This document shows positions 10,801 through 20,694 of a DNA stretch of 64,000 nucleotides, piece by piece. Under the pieces are notes generated by a model. That model searched no databases, was not told the origin of the DNA, and worked only from the letters and a program-made list of their open reading frames with translations. The first letter of the stretch is position 1, and every line of letters begins with the position of its first letter. Position numbers and translations under genes: made by a program. Origin of the DNA: Cladosporium sp. IMV 00045 (Eukaryota > Ascomycota > Dothideomycetes > Cladosporiales > Cladosporiaceae); NCBI GenBank assembly GCA_001931905.2, contig MSJI02000233.1, forward strand, positions 1 to 64,000, given 5' to 3'.

Positions 10801-12649
10801 GTGATGCGGACTGCTTGCCGTCACCCTCGCTCTGCTTGCCGAAAGATGCGAACGGCGACTGTCCACTCGCGTTGCCACCGAACACAGAACCAGAGCCAGT
10901 CTGGCCTGCCTGCGAGCCCTGATTCGGTGTTGCTGAACCCCAGGGGGAAGGCTTGTTGGCACCCATGCCGCCCGTCTGTCCGAATGCAGCGGGTGCTCCG
11001 AATGAAGGGGTTCCCGCAGGCTTTCCAAACTCGGGTTGCTTCGGTGTTGATGCCGGTGGTGCACCCCAGGGAGAAGCCATTTTGCCGAAACCAGAAGTGC
11101 TACCAAAGGCGGGTGTGCTGCTCTGACCAAAAGCAGGCTGCGACGGCGTCTGAGCCTGCGATGGCGTTGTCGATCCAAAAGGCGCTGTGCTTGTGTTGAA
11201 AGCGCTCGGTGTTGGTTGTTGTGCAGCTGGGGTCTGGGTTTGCTGTGTAGCGTCGGCGCTGACCAGACCAGAGTAAGGAGTCTTCTGTCGGATTGACTCA
11301 TTGTAAATGATGTGCCAAGCGCTGAGTACACCTTCGTGGTTGAGAGCGAGGAGCGCTGGTACGGGTGTGGCGGATTCATCAATCTCTTCGTCGCTTGGGA
11401 TGGGTTTCTTGACCTTCTCCTTCGAGCTCAGATCGAGTGCCATGCCAATGACTGAAGTTTCGCTCATGTCGTCTTCCAGGCTTACAGGGAGGTTCGCGCG
11501 GCGCGTGTCTTCTAAAGGTGTGGTGGTTGTGTAAATGTGCGTGATTTTGTCTGCTTCGACATCGTGAGAAAGTGGTGTCTTTGATCGAGTGATGAGGCCG
11601 ATGTCAGAAGAGATGGTCGAGCCAAGGATGAGTGCATCATCGAGGTTCGGTAACCATTCCCTCAGACGCTGAATGAAGTGGAAAGCTGGAAGGCGCTCTT
11701 CCATGAAACCTGGACAAGGGTCCATGAATCTGTGGTAGCTGCAATTTCCCGACTGCTTGTCTCTGTGGACAAGATGGTATTCTGCGTCGTTGCGCGGACC
11801 CATGCCATCGGCTCCACCAGCGGGAGGGTTGATCGGTGCGTGAATCATCAAGAAGTCCAGAGTCTCCAACCAGTAGATCGCCGTAACGGGTAATGCGATC
11901 TCTTGCGGGTCGCGGTCCTCCATCAAGTAAGGAGGCTTGGGAATGACCGCCTTTACGCTTCCTTGAAGGTCGACCTGTGCGGCGGTGCCGTCTGCCAAAC
12001 CAACCACGATCTGCTTCCCGAGTCTTGACCAGCAGGCGCAGCTGACGTTCTCCTTGAAAACTGGCCCACCACTTGCCGCACTGACGAGTTGTCTCTCCTT
12101 GAGATCCGCCAGTACCAGCTTGCCATCGCCTAAAACCAATCCAAACAAGTGGGAGTTATCCTTTGAGGGATTCGGCAGGATTTGGCGCACAGCAGTGCCG
12201 TTGGTTGGTATCTGAAATGCCGGCTCTTTATTTCCACCCAACAGTCCGTTTGTATCATACACAGCCAATCCACCTCCTTCTTCCGCAGAGATGACGAGAC
12301 AGCTCTCATCGCTAGAGAAAACGACTTGTGACACTCTCGGTGCCTGGATTGTAGCCTGAGGTGTGAAGGGCTTCACTTTCTCCTTCGAGTCGCTGGTGAA
12401 AGCCTGTCGTACGCTATCCGTGGATGCGATGACAAGAGCGTCTGGTCCTGCAGCGGCGAGGATTCCTTTACCGGAAGCGATTGAAAGGAGTGAAGCGGTT
12501 GTCGAAGGGTATTTGTCGCTTGTCCATGGTGTGGGCAGTAGGCGTAGCTTGTTTTCTGATGCGAAAGCCTGGAAGCCTACTTGCTCTGTCTCGATGGACT
12601 CGAGGTCTGTGGCAGCATTGGCGGACGGCATGGGTCCAGATCCAGACAT
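7847..12649 (-). CDS. nup159: Nucleoporin Nup159 (Nup214/Nup146 family)
   Basis: Cytoplasmic-filament nucleoporin. In yeast its N-terminal propeller docks the DEAD-box helicase Dbp5 for mRNP remodelling during mRNA export. The single exon codes 1600 aa. The ATG at 12649 is the first real one; the open frame further upstream begins with TTG. Order: beta-propeller to about residue 460; an FG region from roughly 460 to 825 with many SPFASFGKP/SAFGS-type repeats; a Pro/Lys linker; an extremely acidic block of D/E near 1030-1085; then a helical, coiled-coil C-terminus from about 1280, expected to bind the Nup82 complex. A repeat array with unit consensus KPAASPF.SFGKP..DEN makes part of the FG region internally repetitive. 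Divergent from pup1. Confidence 0.92.
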   Translation of the reverse strand: MSGSGPMPSANAATDLESIETEQVGFQAFASENKLRLLPTPWTSDKYPSTTASLLSIASGKGILAAAGPDALVIASTDSVRQAFTSDSKEKVKPFTPQATIQAPRVSQVVFSSDESCLVISAEEGGGLAVYDTNGLLGGNKEPAFQIPTNGTAVRQILPNPSKDNSHLFGLVLGDGKLVLADLKERQLVSAASGGPVFKENVSCACWSRLGKQIVVGLADGTAAQVDLQGSVKAVIPKPPYLMEDRDPQEIALPVTAIYWLETLDFLMIHAPINPPAGGADGMGPRNDAEYHLVHRDKQSGNCSYHRFMDPCPGFMEERLPAFHFIQRLREWLPNLDDALILGSTISSDIGLITRSKTPLSHDVEADKITHIYTTTTPLEDTRRANLPVSLEDDMSETSVIGMALDLSSKEKVKKPIPSDEEIDESATPVPALLALNHEGVLSAWHIIYNESIRQKTPYSGLVSADATQQTQTPAAQQPTPSAFNTSTAPFGSTTPSQAQTPSQPAFGQSSTPAFGSTSGFGKMASPWGAPPASTPKQPEFGKPAGTPSFGAPAAFGQTGGMGANKPSPWGSATPNQGSQAGQTGSGSVFGGNASGQSPFASFGKQSEGDGKQSASPFASFAKAGGDDKKTAPSPFGGAAFGKPSESKPTSAFGTFGKSSEDQAGKSLASPFSSFGKSNENENKPAASPFSSFGKPSGDENKPAASPFGSFAKPSGDESKPAASPFASFGKPGGNDNKAQSSPFASFGKPNDGGNKPAASPFSTGGSAFGSFSNNSNTQQSSFASAGQQQSGMPATSSFGSTVTLNSTTGSFASGGAFGSGASFGKSSFGQPSQAQENKTDDIKQSSGLGGLGGFKLGSSFKPDGTAKDDLPKPKDPGASMFGSGFSSSLNTIGKNIDPTTPIKEEPGSTQSPKLNDIPEASTTPASPPKQTKEPEGLASPPGLLTPQGPTNDKPAEKKPATNDAPLPPDFLPSKSKKEPTPAATDDAPLPPDFLPSKPKKADEGADVPIAGSPPLDVGDERFSESASADEEDEGPPEDDDEPDWGSEDEEEEGDDDDDDEEGDDDDDEDEDEEDDEEEDDRTIDDPKQLSAFESRISPASPKRGKRDEQSTTPATEKKTSYTPAGFPKPPTGFAPPPKQQSPRSPSPVRAPSKTPSAQPPSFGKISVPPGKPVERPTQRQKVPTPQPPTQDELDDEEDARIKAILEAPVEPSNELPEFIAHHNYTGGSDKPGVAGSMEKVFRDVNSMIDTLGLNARSLQSFVDAHSHARDNSGPMTKRDLEDEEGWVFAEFDDLRSLIEGVGKDLDNGRVEDPAGKIADCVDEEKELQKLKSRAADLRKQIASRTDPKQQAEQFNAPLPSETAAQQTELRQAVQKMQKQLAEAEEAMSILRADLASAPSASSEGQAKGGASSTSNVPTVEAVTNTILKMTAMVEQRSGDVDVLEAQIRRLPRGLANLRLHDDYEDSLVTTLRGSKLLTNASRSGSPAASSGTPRRGRPQRMAANGDPLGMSGMFGSRFSPSQQQPHTPPGRRSVADLGASALGRSTASFSASTSRRKMQDVSVEEAEGWLGREKARRKVLRGLRERVERRGGKVVGVEK

Positions 12650-13249
12650 GATTGCGTGAGGATGATCGTGTTGGCCTGAAAGACCGTTCAAACGAATGTA
12701 TGGCCTAGGAGACGTCTCGCTCTAGACAGGCGCTCTCGCGCTCTTCCCAAGCTTGATCAGCCCGTCGAGGCGAGTACGTTTTGCGGAAAAGTAGAATGGC
12801 GATGTTTTTTGAAGTTCGGAGTGTTGCGCGCAAGTCCCCCGAGTGCTTAACAGGAGTTGGGCAGTGGAGTGACAAGCGTAAAGAAGGTGTTGGTGTTTGG
12901 ATAACTTTTTGGGCCGCGACGGGCGCGTTGTTGGTGGTGGAGGTGGTAGAGAAGTTTGCCCGAGCGAGCTCTGTTTCTCTCGTACGCGGAGAGCTTCAAG
13001 CAACAGCAGCAACAGCAGCAGCAAGCGGCCGAGCTGCCGTCACTGACAGGCGGCAACCAGCTGCATCATCAATACCGTAGACACTCCCACCACTTCACTT
13101 CACTTACACCACCACCACCGCCAATACAAACAATCAACATCCACCAACTACATCCACCTGATTCTCACTACATACTCGACAATACCGGTCCATCGAGACA
13201 AACCACCCCGTCGACATAGCCACAGCCACAGACACATCACATCACAACC
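12650..13249. promoter_or_regulatory. Divergent promoter region of nup159 and pup1
   Basis: 600 nt between start codons. It includes a CAG/CAA triplet run near 12998-13023 and a CA/AC-rich leader just upstream of pup1, typical of fungal 5' UTRs. No TATA box is evident. Confidence 0.6.
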
Positions 13250-14146
13250 ATGCCGGGCTTCGACTTCTCAAACCACAACCGCAACCTCGCCCTCCACGCC
13301 AAAGGCGTGCCTCTCCCCAAAGCCACATCCACCGGAACGACCATCGTCGGCGCCCTCTACGATGGCGGCGTCGTCATCGCCGCCGACACCCGCGCAACCA
13401 GCGGTCCCATAGTAGCAGACAAGGTATGTCGAGAAATCTCCCACGTCCATCCCTCCGCTTGAAAGAACCCTCCAAACTGACCTCCTCACCAGAACTGCGA
13501 GAAGCTGCACTACATCGCACCGCAAATCTGGTGCGCCGGCGCCGGCACCGCGGCCGACACCGAGTTCACCACGGCCCTGATGTCGTCCAACCTCGAGCTG
13601 CACTCCCTCTCCACCGGCCGCAAACCGCGCGTCGTGACCGTCATGACCATGCTGAAGCAGCACCTGTTCCGCTACCAAGGCCACATCGGCGCGTACCTGG
13701 TAGTAGCCGGCTGCGACCCTACGGGCGCGCACCTGTTCACCGTGCACGCGCACGGCTCGACCGACAAGCTGCCGTACGTGACGATGGGCAGCGGCAGCTT
13801 GGCGGCGATGAGCGTGTTCGAAACGCAGTGGAAGCCCAACCTGACGCGCGAGGAAGCCGTGTCGCTGTGCGCCAACGCCATCGAAGCGGGTATCTGGAAC
13901 GACTTGGGGTCTGGCTCGAACGTGGACGTGTGCGTCATCACGAAGGAGAAGACGGAGCTGCTGAGGAATTACCTCACGCCCAACAAGCGGGAGACGAAGA
14001 AGCGCGACTACAAATTCCAGCGCGGCACGACGGCCGTGTTGAACGAGAAGGTCATCACCAAGGAGGACATCACCAAGTACGTCACGGTGCAGGATATTGG
14101 CGATGGTGAGCCGGGCGTTGGGGAGAAGATGGAGGTCGACACTTAG
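13250..14146 (+). CDS. pup1: 20S proteasome subunit beta-2 (Pup1)
   Basis: Catalytic beta-2 subunit carrying the trypsin-like activity of the 20S core. Exons 13250-13423 and 13493-14146 are joined across a 69-nt intron (GTATGT...CCAG) to give 275 aa. A 29-residue propeptide ends at Gly29, leaving Thr30 as the N-terminal nucleophile in G|TTIVGALY. In mature numbering Asp17 (AADTRA), Arg19 and Lys33 are all present; Lys33 appears only after splicing, which supports the intron. The ATG lies in a good ACCATGC context. The C-terminal arm, which wraps beta-3 in known structures, is present. Confidence 0.96.
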
Positions 14147-14847
14147 GAATTGGTCGATTTGCCATGATGGACTTGGTCCTGATTGAGAGATGGGAGAAAG
14201 ACGCGCAAGCTCTCTGACATGGGGAAAAGACGCTGCTTGCGAGAGGAGCATGGAATTGCTCTGTACTATGGGTAGCATAGACATGCCGGGGTGGCGTCAA
14301 GCGGCAAGCTGCGGAAGAAATATGCCTGCATGAGAGGAAAGAGAGCATGAATGTATCAATACATAGGCCAGCCGCCCCTTCGGCTGGTGCTCGAGTAGGC
14401 ATTGCCACGAATTCCAATTTTAGTATCGTCGATCATCACTTATTCAAAGAACTACCTGCTTAGTGAGATTCTGTCCTAACCATGCCGAATTTTGATCGGG
14501 CAAAAGGAGATAGATAGGCTTTGGGGCGTCTTTCTTTTTGATACTTTCGTTTGCCCCATTAATCGAGTATGTTATATGTACAGGCATGTATTTTTACAAT
14601 CTGCCAAGGGCTCACTTTGTGCTTCCAGCCGAAAAACCGCATTTATCTCCATATCACGATCTCTCGTCTCCAAACCACCCATATACACACCAAAAGATAA
14701 TTTCCTAGCATCCCTTCAAGTGCATTACGTGACGAGAGCAGCATTCGGATCCTTGCAAACCAGCAGCAGCCCGCCTCTTCTCATCCTCATCCAGCCCACC
14801 CGTCCTCCCTCCATCGAAATCCCCAAATCCAACCCAAAAGCAAAAAA
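14147..14847. other. Convergent intergenic after pup1
   Basis: Holds the 3' flanks of pup1 and of the minus-strand gene that follows. It becomes strongly C/T-rich towards 14850. No gene or structured RNA is supported. Confidence 0.55.
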
Positions 14848-15492
14848 TCAAACAATATCAACCTCCCTCCTCTCCCTCCCCTGCTCCCTCACCAACCCCA
14901 CCACCCCTCCCCTCCCCAATCTCCCCACAACCCCATCCCTCAACCCCATCTTCCTCTCAATCTCCCCCGCCTTCTTCCCCCTCACGTCCCTCTCGAACAA
15001 CACCTGCCTAATCGTCCACACATCCAAAAACTCCCTCCCCACAAACCCCTTGCCCTGCTTCGCCAGCGCCTCGCTCTCCTGCTCCGCGCGAGCCTGCAAG
15101 CGCGCTCGCGCGTCCAGCACCGCGATGGCGGGGTTTGTGCGCGGATTCGGCGCGGAGGCGGGCGAGGTGTTGAAGGCTGAGCTGGGGGAGAGGGTTGGGT
15201 TGGGTTGGACGGGGCCCAGGTGGCGGAGGGAGCGGGCGAAGTCGGGGTCCGAGGCGTCGAGGTTGATGGTTTCGCTGCGGTTCGAAGAGGCTTGAGGTTG
15301 CGGTCGGGGGGTTGGGCCGGCGCTGTGGGAGGGCGCGGGGGGTGGGGGGTGGGTGGCGTTTGTGTGCGTGTTTGGTGGTTGTGATTGTGAGGTGGGAGAT
15401 GCGCCGGGGCGAGGCCCTTTGGGTCCTTTGGGGTATTGGCGGGTTGCGGCGCCGGGTGCTGCGCGGGAGGCTTTGGATCCGGAGGCGCCCAT
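14848..15492 (-). CDS. Putative N-myristoylated fungal protein
   Basis: A 214-aa single-exon protein starting MGASGSKASR, a good N-myristoylation signal (Gly2, Ser6, Lys7). Residues 20-90 are Pro/Ser/Gln-rich and likely disordered. The C-terminal ~110 residues are charged and helical: a DPDFARSLRHLGPVQ segment, a long Ala/Arg/Glu helix around LDARARLQARAEQESEALA, and a helix-turn-helix-like part ending near EIERKMGLRDGVVGRLG. This resembles small Pezizomycotina proteins of unknown function often labelled helix-turn-helix. The function is not known to me. The ATG directly begins the myristoylation motif, which supports this start. Confidence 0.75.
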   Translation of the reverse strand: MGASGSKASRAAPGAATRQYPKGPKGPRPGASPTSQSQPPNTHTNATHPPPPAPSHSAGPTPRPQPQASSNRSETINLDASDPDFARSLRHLGPVQPNPTLSPSSAFNTSPASAPNPRTNPAIAVLDARARLQARAEQESEALAKQGKGFVGREFLDVWTIRQVLFERDVRGKKAGEIERKMGLRDGVVGRLGRGGVVGLVREQGRERREVDIV

Positions 15493-15979
15493 TTTCTTGG
15501 TGGTTTGTTATGTGTTTGTACGAGCTGAGAGGTAGGGATGCGGTGTTTTCCGCGGTGGTTGTGGCTCAATGAGCAGTGATGTAAGGTGTAAGTGAAGTGT
15601 GAGGACGAAGCCAAAAAGTTCCCGGAAACTCATGAAGTCATCTGGGAGCTTGATGTTCCTCGGCTTTGGAGAGAGAGAGCTCTTTAACAAGCAAGCTCTG
15701 GAACTGGCTCCGTCTACTTGATAGCCAAAAGATTTATACACTTTTTTTAAAAGGGTATTGATAAAATTGATGTAGACTACCATGGCTCTCGAGCACACAA
15801 AATATCTTGGCCGTGATATCCTCGTCTCCGGTAATCTTTGCTCGCTGTCACACCAACGAGACGAATGATCATCTCGAACAAACACCACAGAATAGAAGTG
15901 TGATCCTCTTTTCCATTCCCACGAGCTCGACGCCCGCTATTCTATCATGATCATTACTCCCCTAAAATGCACTCTTTAT
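15493..15979. other. Intergenic, upstream of the myristoylated protein gene
   Basis: Contains the 5' region of the minus-strand gene at 15492 and the 3' flank of the kelch/BTB gene. Nothing else is supported. Confidence 0.55.
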
Positions 15980-18900
15980 CTAAGCGATCCCCAAACCAAC
16001 CCTCGTGCCCTCTCCCATGCCCTCACTCCTCCCCCTCTCCCTCATCCTCCTCCCCTCCATCAAACCCCTCAGACCTCTCTTCTGCAGTCCCACCACGGCG
16101 CTCAGAGCGCCGGTCCACACTTCCTTCTCGCGATCGCCCCTGCCCGTCAAGCTCCTGGCGCTCAGACTCATCTCGCTGCCGCTCATGCTGGTATCCGTCG
16201 CTGCGCTGCCTGGTACGTCCTCGTCGTCCGTCTCCTCGGACAGAGATTGGCCGGGGCGGAGGGTGTTGCGTGTGTTTCGTCCGTTGGCCATGTCGGTGTC
16301 GATGCGTAGATTGGCGCTGGAGCGCGTGCCGAAACCGTTGACGGAGAGGGAGTCAGCGTTGGCGAGGCTGGCGCCGCGCAAGGGGATGACGCTCTCTCTG
16401 GCACGGCCGTTGGAAGCTGCGAACTGGATGCCGTCACCTCCACCGGCGCCCATGGCTGCGGCGTTGAAGATTGCTGCGGCGTTACGGCCGTCGAGGGACT
16501 CGTGTAGTCTCTGCACAACTGCTTCCAGCAGACCGTCGATCTTGTATGGACGCGCGAGCTGGAGAAGCGAGCAATATATCTGTGGTGTCGCCAGTGATGA
16601 AGGCGGTGATGGCAGGGTGCCAGTGTACAGATAATGCAGCATTGCTTGCAATGTAGGTGCTGTATGAGGCAAGTAAAGCAATCTCGGACGGGAAGGCGGT
16701 GGCACCAAGCGAGCGTCTGGGACGTCAGAGGCATTATTGTTGGCAGAGCTGGTGTTGTTAGAGCCAGATGGACCAGCAGGAGTGATGGTCAAGCTTGAAT
16801 TGCGTTGACCATGACCAGAAAGACCGCCGCGAAGGGTAGACGTGTCGGTGTCAAGCGACCCGCCAGACAGTGATTCCCGTAGGAGATGGGTGAAGTAAGG
16901 GCCCCATCGTCGTGAGATCAGGCGAGAGTTGACTGCTATGCGAGTACCGTCGATCGCTAAGAAGTCCATGTCTGCCAGCTCTCGTAAGTGCATAGATTGC
17001 ACACCGAGCGATTCAGCTGCTTGAGGAAGCTGGCGTCCTGCTAAGGACATCTCATTAGAAAGCTGCGGTGCGTTTGCACTCGCAGAAATGTACGCCGAAG
17101 TTGGCTCTGCTATCCTTGGGTTGTCATACAGCCCGAAAGATTCAAGCTCGACAAGGCAGATGTTGGAGAAGTTGATGCGTCTGTTGTTGTAATCGTCGAC
17201 AAGACTGCGCTTCCTGTTGCCAAGGATCACGAAGGCATTCCTCCGACTCCACAGCACGCCTCTGTTCCAGCTGCCTTGGCTGAAGATGCTGCCACTAGCG
17301 TCAATGCGACTCCATGAAAGAGTACGCAGGTCAAGCGCCCAGAGTGCATATTCCTGCTTGGAGGAAGTCAAGAAAGTGCCAGAAACAACAAAGTGGTTGT
17401 CGATAACACCTCCATTAGGGAAACGAAGACCAGGAGGCGAGATTTCTGTCCTCATAGGCTTCTCTGTCAGCGTGCCATCTGTCAATCGCACTTGAAGTTC
17501 GAGTTTGACATCGAGGAAGTTGTAGTTGGAATAGATGAGCATGGGAGCGCCCGATCCAATCGGCGCAGACTCGTCTTCGTCGTCGGCATCAGCGTCCGCA
17601 TGAGGACCGGCTCCGATTTGTTCAGCGGTCATAGTGGGGAGAGGTGCGACGACGCTGCGATAAGCGCCACAGCTTCTTCCCATTCCCGTGGTGCCTGTCC
17701 ATTTCAGGCTGCGTAGGTTGAAAATACTAATCTGCTCGATATAGTGGTTTGCACTATCCTGACCGCCGACCACAACCATCTCTGCTCCACCTGTACCGTC
17801 AATTGAGACACCAAGTGTGCCTTGGTTTGGGTTGCTGCCGGGTGCATTGTGATGCACAGCAGACATTGGGGCATTCGATGAGGTGAACACGGCTGATGAG
17901 GGAAGGATGGCAGTGCAGTGAGCGTATCGTCCTTGTGGAGCGTCGGGTGTTGCCACTTTCATCCATATGCGCGAGGGGGCATCGTAAATGTGAATGTCAG
18001 ACATGACCACGACTTCCGATTGGCCGTCTCCTGTAGCATCCGCACCCGGAGCGGGAGACATGCCACCGTAGCATACGAGTTTCGTGTCACCCAAAGCGCA
18101 GACACTGTGAAAGTAGCGAGGCGCAGGAACATCGCCCTTGGTTTCCAGCTTTGTCCAGTGACGCCGGATCAGATCCAGCTCGTAAAGATTAGAGGTCAGT
18201 TGAGGTTTAGCGCGAGAAAGTCGTCGTCCACCGAAGACATAGAGCTTGTCACCAAGAATGGTAGTGGTGGCACCAACCAGAGGGTGAGGCTCTTTGCCAG
18301 TGGTGCGGTGGACATTGCATACAAGACCAGACAGGTTGGAATGAGGCCCTGGTGTTTGGGTTGGAGGAGTCTGGCCGACGCCTTGTGAAGGACCAGACAT
18401 TGAATGCCCAGGCGTGTGTGTAGGCCGCTGCGGCTCATCATGCGTGGATTCAGCTTCTGAAGCAGACTCGTACTCTGCTCTCATGCCTACCAGGCTAGAC
18501 TGGCTACTGTGGGCGCTGGAGAGGTGCGCATTGCTGCTCTTGTTCGAAAGGCTTGTGTAGAGCCCAGTTGGCGAGGGCTCGGAGGGATGGGAGTCCATCG
18601 TGTTGGTCCGGCTGATTTCGGGTGAAGGGAGAGAAATATCAGGCGGCGACAGAGGGCTGACGCTGGCAAAGGTGTCGACAAATGTTGATTTTGTCAAGCT
18701 GAGCCGAGGTGGAATGTTCGGCCGTTTGATGACAGGCTGCGCCCAGTCAGGTATCTTTATCTCAACATGCCTCGGCCGTTCACGAAAGGAGTCGACTGAG
18801 GTATCACGAACTGTCACTCCGTAGCCTCCGTGGTCGATGTACGAGGGCTGCGGTGAACCAGAAGCTGAAGTAGCAAAAGTCGAAAAGGAGCGGTTCCGGG

Positions 18901-19309
18901 TCTCGTTGACGGGGCTTGTTCTGCCGAACGACTGGTAGTCCGGGATTACAATTGGAATGTGCTTGGGTCGTGTGGTGCTCTGACCACGCGGTGAAGTAGG
19001 TGGTAGTTCAAAAACGTCGAGTGGTGGAGTTGAACAAGGTGTTGGGGTTAGTGAAAATTGATGATCCGAGTCTGCCTCCAAAGGTGAAAGCTTGGTAGTT
19101 GCTGGGCTTGCCCCGTCCTGAGCACGCTTTCTGTTGGAGAAGGGCTTGGCCTTTCTCGCAAGCCTCTGTTTCTTGGGTGACTTGCGCTCGTCAGCAGCTT
19201 CAGGTTTCTTCGTGGAGCCGTGGTCCTTGGAGTTCCTGAAGCTCGACCAGAAAGGCTGTGATGAGTCGGTCTGTGGGCTGTACGCCGGGACACCTAGAGG
19301 AAGTGCCAT
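15980..19309 (-). CDS. Kelch-repeat/BTB protein, Mds3/Pmd1-like
   Basis: A 1109-aa single-exon protein. Residues 1-330 are Ser/Pro/Thr-rich and probably disordered. Residues 345-725 hold kelch-type repeats (LVGATTTILGDKLYVFGG near 344-361, then LVCYGG, VVVGGQDS, VVSGTF). Residues 778-960 hold a BTB fold with a large insert (ADMDFLAIDGTRIAVNSRLI, then LLYLPHTAPTLQAMLHYLYTG). The tail is Ser/Arg-rich. Kelch followed by a split BTB is the plan of yeast Mds3/Pmd1, negative regulators of sporulation linked to TOR and pH signalling, and of S. pombe Ral2, upstream of Ras. Which of the two is the orthologue cannot be settled by eye. Confidence 0.75.
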   Translation of the reverse strand: MALPLGVPAYSPQTDSSQPFWSSFRNSKDHGSTKKPEAADERKSPKKQRLARKAKPFSNRKRAQDGASPATTKLSPLEADSDHQFSLTPTPCSTPPLDVFELPPTSPRGQSTTRPKHIPIVIPDYQSFGRTSPVNETRNRSFSTFATSASGSPQPSYIDHGGYGVTVRDTSVDSFRERPRHVEIKIPDWAQPVIKRPNIPPRLSLTKSTFVDTFASVSPLSPPDISLPSPEISRTNTMDSHPSEPSPTGLYTSLSNKSSNAHLSSAHSSQSSLVGMRAEYESASEAESTHDEPQRPTHTPGHSMSGPSQGVGQTPPTQTPGPHSNLSGLVCNVHRTTGKEPHPLVGATTTILGDKLYVFGGRRLSRAKPQLTSNLYELDLIRRHWTKLETKGDVPAPRYFHSVCALGDTKLVCYGGMSPAPGADATGDGQSEVVVMSDIHIYDAPSRIWMKVATPDAPQGRYAHCTAILPSSAVFTSSNAPMSAVHHNAPGSNPNQGTLGVSIDGTGGAEMVVVGGQDSANHYIEQISIFNLRSLKWTGTTGMGRSCGAYRSVVAPLPTMTAEQIGAGPHADADADDEDESAPIGSGAPMLIYSNYNFLDVKLELQVRLTDGTLTEKPMRTEISPPGLRFPNGGVIDNHFVVSGTFLTSSKQEYALWALDLRTLSWSRIDASGSIFSQGSWNRGVLWSRRNAFVILGNRKRSLVDDYNNRRINFSNICLVELESFGLYDNPRIAEPTSAYISASANAPQLSNEMSLAGRQLPQAAESLGVQSMHLRELADMDFLAIDGTRIAVNSRLISRRWGPYFTHLLRESLSGGSLDTDTSTLRGGLSGHGQRNSSLTITPAGPSGSNNTSSANNNASDVPDARLVPPPSRPRLLYLPHTAPTLQAMLHYLYTGTLPSPPSSLATPQIYCSLLQLARPYKIDGLLEAVVQRLHESLDGRNAAAIFNAAAMGAGGGDGIQFAASNGRARESVIPLRGASLANADSLSVNGFGTRSSANLRIDTDMANGRNTRNTLRPGQSLSEETDDEDVPGSAATDTSMSGSEMSLSARSLTGRGDREKEVWTGALSAVVGLQKRGLRGLMEGRRMRERGRSEGMGEGTRVGLGIA

Positions 19310-20694
19310 CTTCGGTCAGCAAGAGGGCCTATCTGTCACGTCATAGTAATGATAATAATAATATGGAGTAGCAATAGGGACCCATGATATAGGGAGCCGA
19401 TCAGTGAGAAAAGATGTGCGGTCCAGGGAGGAGCAGTTGAGACGGCGGAAAAGGGCTAACTTTTGTGTGTCCAAGCAGAGATATCTCAATGGCCTGGGAA
19501 AGACCTCCACTCGTTCGCCAGACGGCCAGGGTGACTTGCCACGGCCGGTATTGGGTTTCGGAAAGCAAGACGCCAGACGCAAGCACAGATGCTCCGTCCT
19601 GGGCGGCGGTGCTGGAGTTGGGACTTGGGAGTCGACGTCCGTCTGCCAGATGCAGCTATCCTGCCGCAACCAGGCAGCCGGGGCGTATGTGAGAGTGCGC
19701 AGTGCAGCGCGGGCAAGGGCCCCGGGGCCGGCGGAGGGATTTATAGAAAATAAAACGCCACATATAGAGAAGGCCTTACCTTAGGGATGGAGGAATCCGG
19801 CGGCGTGAGCAAGGATGTGGTGAGAAGAAAGAGTGCAGGGCAGCACCGGGAGGGCGGGAGAGTGGCAGTAGTGTGGTGTAGTCGAGGTGGTGGTGGTAGC
19901 AGCAGTGTGGGAGAAGTATAGTCGAGATATGTATGTATGTCGGTTGGAAAGGTGTGGACTTGCTGCTGCGGCCCACGGCATCTGGCTGGCTTGGGCTCTC
20001 TGCTCTGTACTCTCTTTCGTTGGCGGTCTGCCCTCGCCTGCCCTCGCCTGCCCTCAATCGACTCTGCCCACCGACCCTGGATTTTTTGAGAGTGGCGGCA
20101 CTATCCGCCACCCACAGCCGGCCAGAGCTGTGAGAGCGCACCCTGGGAAGCAGATCGCCCGAGCCTGATTGGCGATAATCATCACACGTCAACACAACTT
20201 GCATTCTTTAGCATTCTGGCGACTGTCATAGCAACACGAGAGAAATCCTCGCCAAAACACACGCACTACGCCACGGCAGACTGTACGGCTGGATGCAGCA
20301 GTTCGGCTTCGTTTGTACCATCCTGGCGTGTACGTACAGCAGCTCGCCCATGAATTGGGATGAGAGCGCCGGTCGTTTGGCTTTGACACGCAAGGGCTAT
20401 GAAACGAAGGATGCGAAGCTAATCTCATTGCCGTCGCTTGCGAGGGGAAGGTTTCAAACTGCGTCTTGTTGAAAAACCACGCATCTCGGTTGGAGCAAAT
20501 TGTACGAAATTCACACGCTGATTGGTGAGGGGAGTATGTATTATTTTCTTGATTGTTTTTATTTTTCTCGTTTTTATCATGTCCAAACGCTATTCGCTCA
20601 TAACTTTCGTTTACCATGCTCAGTATCCTGAGTCCGTGACCGAGTGGCCCCATTCGGCCGCCCATGTTTCACGGAAGGTCATGTCTCTCCAAAG
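19310..20694. other. 1.4-kb intergenic, kelch/BTB promoter side
   Basis: Long upstream region of the minus-strand kelch/BTB gene. It contains several short minus-strand frames that could be upstream ORFs, a CT-rich 10-nt tandem (GCCCTCGCCT) near 20031-20055, and AT-rich 3' flank of the peroxiredoxin near 20530-20600. I found no protein with recognisable features. Confidence 0.5.

Noticed and set aside
10240..11382. Minus-strand frame of 380 codons inside nup159
   Set aside because: An alternative frame of the same strand as nup159; Arg/Leu/Ser-rich translation of the FG repeats, with no domain.
12956..13219. Poly-Gln containing frame upstream of pup1
   Set aside because: Starts within the divergent promoter; the Gln run comes from a CAG/CAA microsatellite and the rest is CA-rich leader sequence.
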